Of a stretch of DNA of 6,902 bases, positions 5,283 to 6,902 are shown piece by piece. This DNA is from Clostridiales bacterium (lineage in GTDB: Bacteria > Bacillota > Clostridia > Oscillospirales > Oscillospiraceae): positions 1-6,902 of the forward strand of contig DQDL01000022.1 in the NCBI GenBank assembly GCA_003533405.1, written 5' to 3'. The translations under genes and the position numbers were made by a program. Below the pieces are notes generated by a model, which saw nothing but the letters and a program-made list of their open reading frames with translations, made no database searches and had not been told where the DNA came from. The first letter of the stretch is position 1. Each line of letters opens with the position of its first letter.

Positions 5283-6833
5283 ATGAGCGATTTTGAGTAT
5301 TTCAAGCCCTACGAGGGTGATAAACCGTATATTTTCGTCAGCTACGCACACGCCGACAACGACAAGGTGCTGCCCGTTCTGAGCGACATGCACCGCCGTG
5401 GCTACAACATCTGGTACGATGAGGGCATCGAGGTCGGCAGCGAGTGGCAGGAGTGCATCGCCTCGCACCTTGCCGATGCGCACTTAGTCGTGGCGTTTAT
5501 CTCGAACGCCTACATGCGCTCTGATAACTGCCGCCGTGAGATGCACTATGCGCAGTCGAAAAAGATAAAGACCATCAACATTTTCGTCGAGGAGACGGCG
5601 CTGACCCCGGGCATGGAGCTTCAGATAGGCAACATTTTTGCGCTGATGAAGTACACCTACCCGAGCGACGAGTATTTTTACGAAAAGCTCTACGGCGCAC
5701 CGCTTCTGAACAGCGAAAACTTTGCAGACAAAGCGCCACGCCCCGTTTCCGAGCCGCCGAAGCCCGCTCCCGTACCCAAGCCCAAGCCGGAGAAGAAAAA
5801 GAAAAGCAAGGGTAAAAAGATCGCCCGCTGGTCAATAGCCCTCGCCGTGCTCGGCGTTATAATCGCAGCGCTCATCGTCGGCTACTTCACGGGCTATCTT
5901 GAGCGGCTCACGACCCCGACAACGCAGATCGAAACGCTGCCGAGCGACACGGTGTGCAAGTTCAAGTCCGAAATTTTCGAGAAGGCCGCCCGTGAATACA
6001 CCGGCAAGGAAAGCGGCGACATCACCGTCGGCGAGCTCAGCGGTATGACGGAGCTTTACATCATCGGCACGGAATTTACCCTACACGAGCCGACAAGCGG
6101 CGTGGGCAGCGCCGTGAAGCTCGCCGATAATTCGGCAGGCTACACCGATTGGCAGGATAATACGCATACGGTGAGCCGAGGCGGGATAAACGACCTCAGT
6201 GACCTTGCGTATTTCACGGGGCTCAAAACGCTGTGGCTCCAGTTCCAGAGCCTGAGCAGCCTTGAGACGCTGCCTGCCTGCGGGGTGACGAGCCTTGACC
6301 TTGACGGCAGCCGTGTAAGCTCGCTTTCCGGCATAGGCAATCTGCCGGAGCTTAGAGCGATAAGCGCAGACTGCGCCGCACTCTCGTCCTTGGGCGACCT
6401 CAACAGGTGCCATGAGCTGACGAGTGCTTCATTCATCGGCGCAAAGTGTTCCGACCTTGATGTGTTCAAGCCCTTGACGAAAATTCAGTCCGTTGCATTT
6501 TCTAACTGCTCGCTGGGCGACATTGCGCAGGTGCTGGACATGAGCTCGCTGCGTTCGGTGAAGCTTTATAACTGCGACCTCACGGGCAGCTTCTTTAAGT
6601 CGTTTGACCGTGAGCGTGCGATAACCGAGCTTGAGCTTTGTGACTGCACGCTATCGTCCTCGAACGGTCTTGACGGCTTCACGGGTCTGACGATGCTGCG
6701 CCTCACCGGCACAAGGGGCGTTTCCGACTGGTCGGAGCTTGATTCATTGACGGCGCTCAAAACCGTGTACGCAGACGAGACTCTCGCCGCCGATATCGGC
6801 AGTGAGCATGATTTCAAGCTTATAATCGAATAA
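5283..6833 (+). CDS. TIR domain - transmembrane segment - leucine-rich repeat protein
   Basis: 516 residues from the ATG at 5283, 5 nt after GGAGG (5273-5277); an in-frame TTG at 5271 precedes that site and is not used. TIR domain, about 15-135: strand A FVSYAHAD (18-25), BB-loop region WYDEGIEVGSEW (44-55), strand D/helix region HLVVAFISNAY (67-77), and CRRE with E86 at the place of the catalytic glutamate of NAD-cleaving TIRs. Next come a Pro/Lys linker (151-180, PPKPAPVPKPKPEKKKK) and one membrane segment at about 184-205. With the Lys/Arg cluster before it, the TIR is inside and the C-terminus outside. Residues 240-516 are leucine-rich repeats of the form LxxLxLxx(C/T/S/x), with the last position at 263, 322, 343, 365, 387, 409, 431, 455, 477 and 500. 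An insertion of about 37 residues follows the first. Bacterial TIRs often make or break NAD-derived signals in defence; whether this one does is inference. Single gene, own promoter and terminator. Confidence 0.93.
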   Translation: MSDFEYFKPYEGDKPYIFVSYAHADNDKVLPVLSDMHRRGYNIWYDEGIEVGSEWQECIASHLADAHLVVAFISNAYMRSDNCRREMHYAQSKKIKTINIFVEETALTPGMELQIGNIFALMKYTYPSDEYFYEKLYGAPLLNSENFADKAPRPVSEPPKPAPVPKPKPEKKKKSKGKKIARWSIALAVLGVIIAALIVGYFTGYLERLTTPTTQIETLPSDTVCKFKSEIFEKAAREYTGKESGDITVGELSGMTELYIIGTEFTLHEPTSGVGSAVKLADNSAGYTDWQDNTHTVSRGGINDLSDLAYFTGLKTLWLQFQSLSSLETLPACGVTSLDLDGSRVSSLSGIGNLPELRAISADCAALSSLGDLNRCHELTSASFIGAKCSDLDVFKPLTKIQSVAFSNCSLGDIAQVLDMSSLRSVKLYNCDLTGSFFKSFDRERAITELELCDCTLSSSNGLDGFTGLTMLRLTGTRGVSDWSELDSLTALKTVYADETLAADIGSEHDFKLIIE

Positions 6834-6844
6834 TATCGAATAAT
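6825..6844 (+). repeat. Tandem 10-bp duplication across the TIR-LRR stop codon
   Basis: ATCGAATAAT occurs twice without a gap (6825-6834 and 6835-6844). The first copy encodes the last residues and the TAA stop; the second is non-coding. Confidence 0.85.
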
Positions 6845-6875
6845 AAAAAACGCACCCCACGGGGTGCGTTTTTTT
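6845..6875 (+). terminator. Rho-independent terminator of the TIR-LRR gene, probably bidirectional
   Basis: CGCACCC (6851-6857) and GGGTGCG (6862-6868) pair around a 4-nt loop, flanked by an A run (6845-6850) and seven T (6869-6875). The symmetrical A and T runs let it work for a leftward transcript from beyond the window too. The last 27 bases hold nothing I can identify. Confidence 0.93.
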
Positions 6876-6902
6876 AGTCTGTCAAAGAACTAGGAAAAAT
6901 AG

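Noticed and set aside
6880..6885. TTGACA on the minus strand near the right edge
   Set aside because: No -10 lies at a usable distance; the following bases are the terminator stem.

Overview
The window looks like an accessory stretch of a chromosome from a low-to-mid GC anaerobic Firmicute of the class Clostridia, probably a gut Ruminococcaceae/Oscillospiraceae-type bacterium. This is inferred from strong AGGAGG-type ribosome binding sites, TTGACA/TAAAAT promoters, an ECF sigma factor paired with a DUF4367-like anti-sigma protein, and the short Gram-positive form of CstA. No taxonomic marker gene is present, so the assignment stays an inference.

Left part, minus strand (about 26-3462): two transcription units run leftward. 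The first begins at a near-consensus promoter (3434-3462) and carries two tightly linked genes of unknown function: a membrane-anchored 163-residue protein and a 276-residue protein with two membrane segments and a TPR-like cytoplasmic domain. The second begins at another near-consensus promoter (2037-2064) and carries an ECF sigma factor, a one-pass anti-sigma-like protein and a small secreted protein translationally coupled to it. It ends at a perfect palindromic terminator (26-59). The sigma gene has no usual start codon in its conserved frame. It most likely starts at a CTG placed 6 nt after a perfect GGAGGTGA.

Middle, plus strand (3617-5145): a complete cstA-family transporter gene, diverging from the minus-strand operons, with a strong ribosome binding site and a strong terminator. 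Its codon use is heavily biased to C-ending codons, suggesting high expression.

Right part, plus strand (5194-6875): a monocistronic gene with its own TATAAT promoter and its own terminator. The 516-residue product has an N-terminal TIR domain, a Pro/Lys-rich linker, one membrane segment and a C-terminal domain of about ten leucine-rich repeats of 21-24 residues. By the positive-inside rule the TIR domain is in the cytoplasm and the repeats are outside. These are the parts of an animal Toll-like receptor in reverse order along the chain. This is the most interesting object in the window. Several short inverted repeats sit on promoters and may be operators. No rRNA, tRNA, CRISPR, transposase or phage gene was seen, and no stretch over 300 bases lacks a gene.
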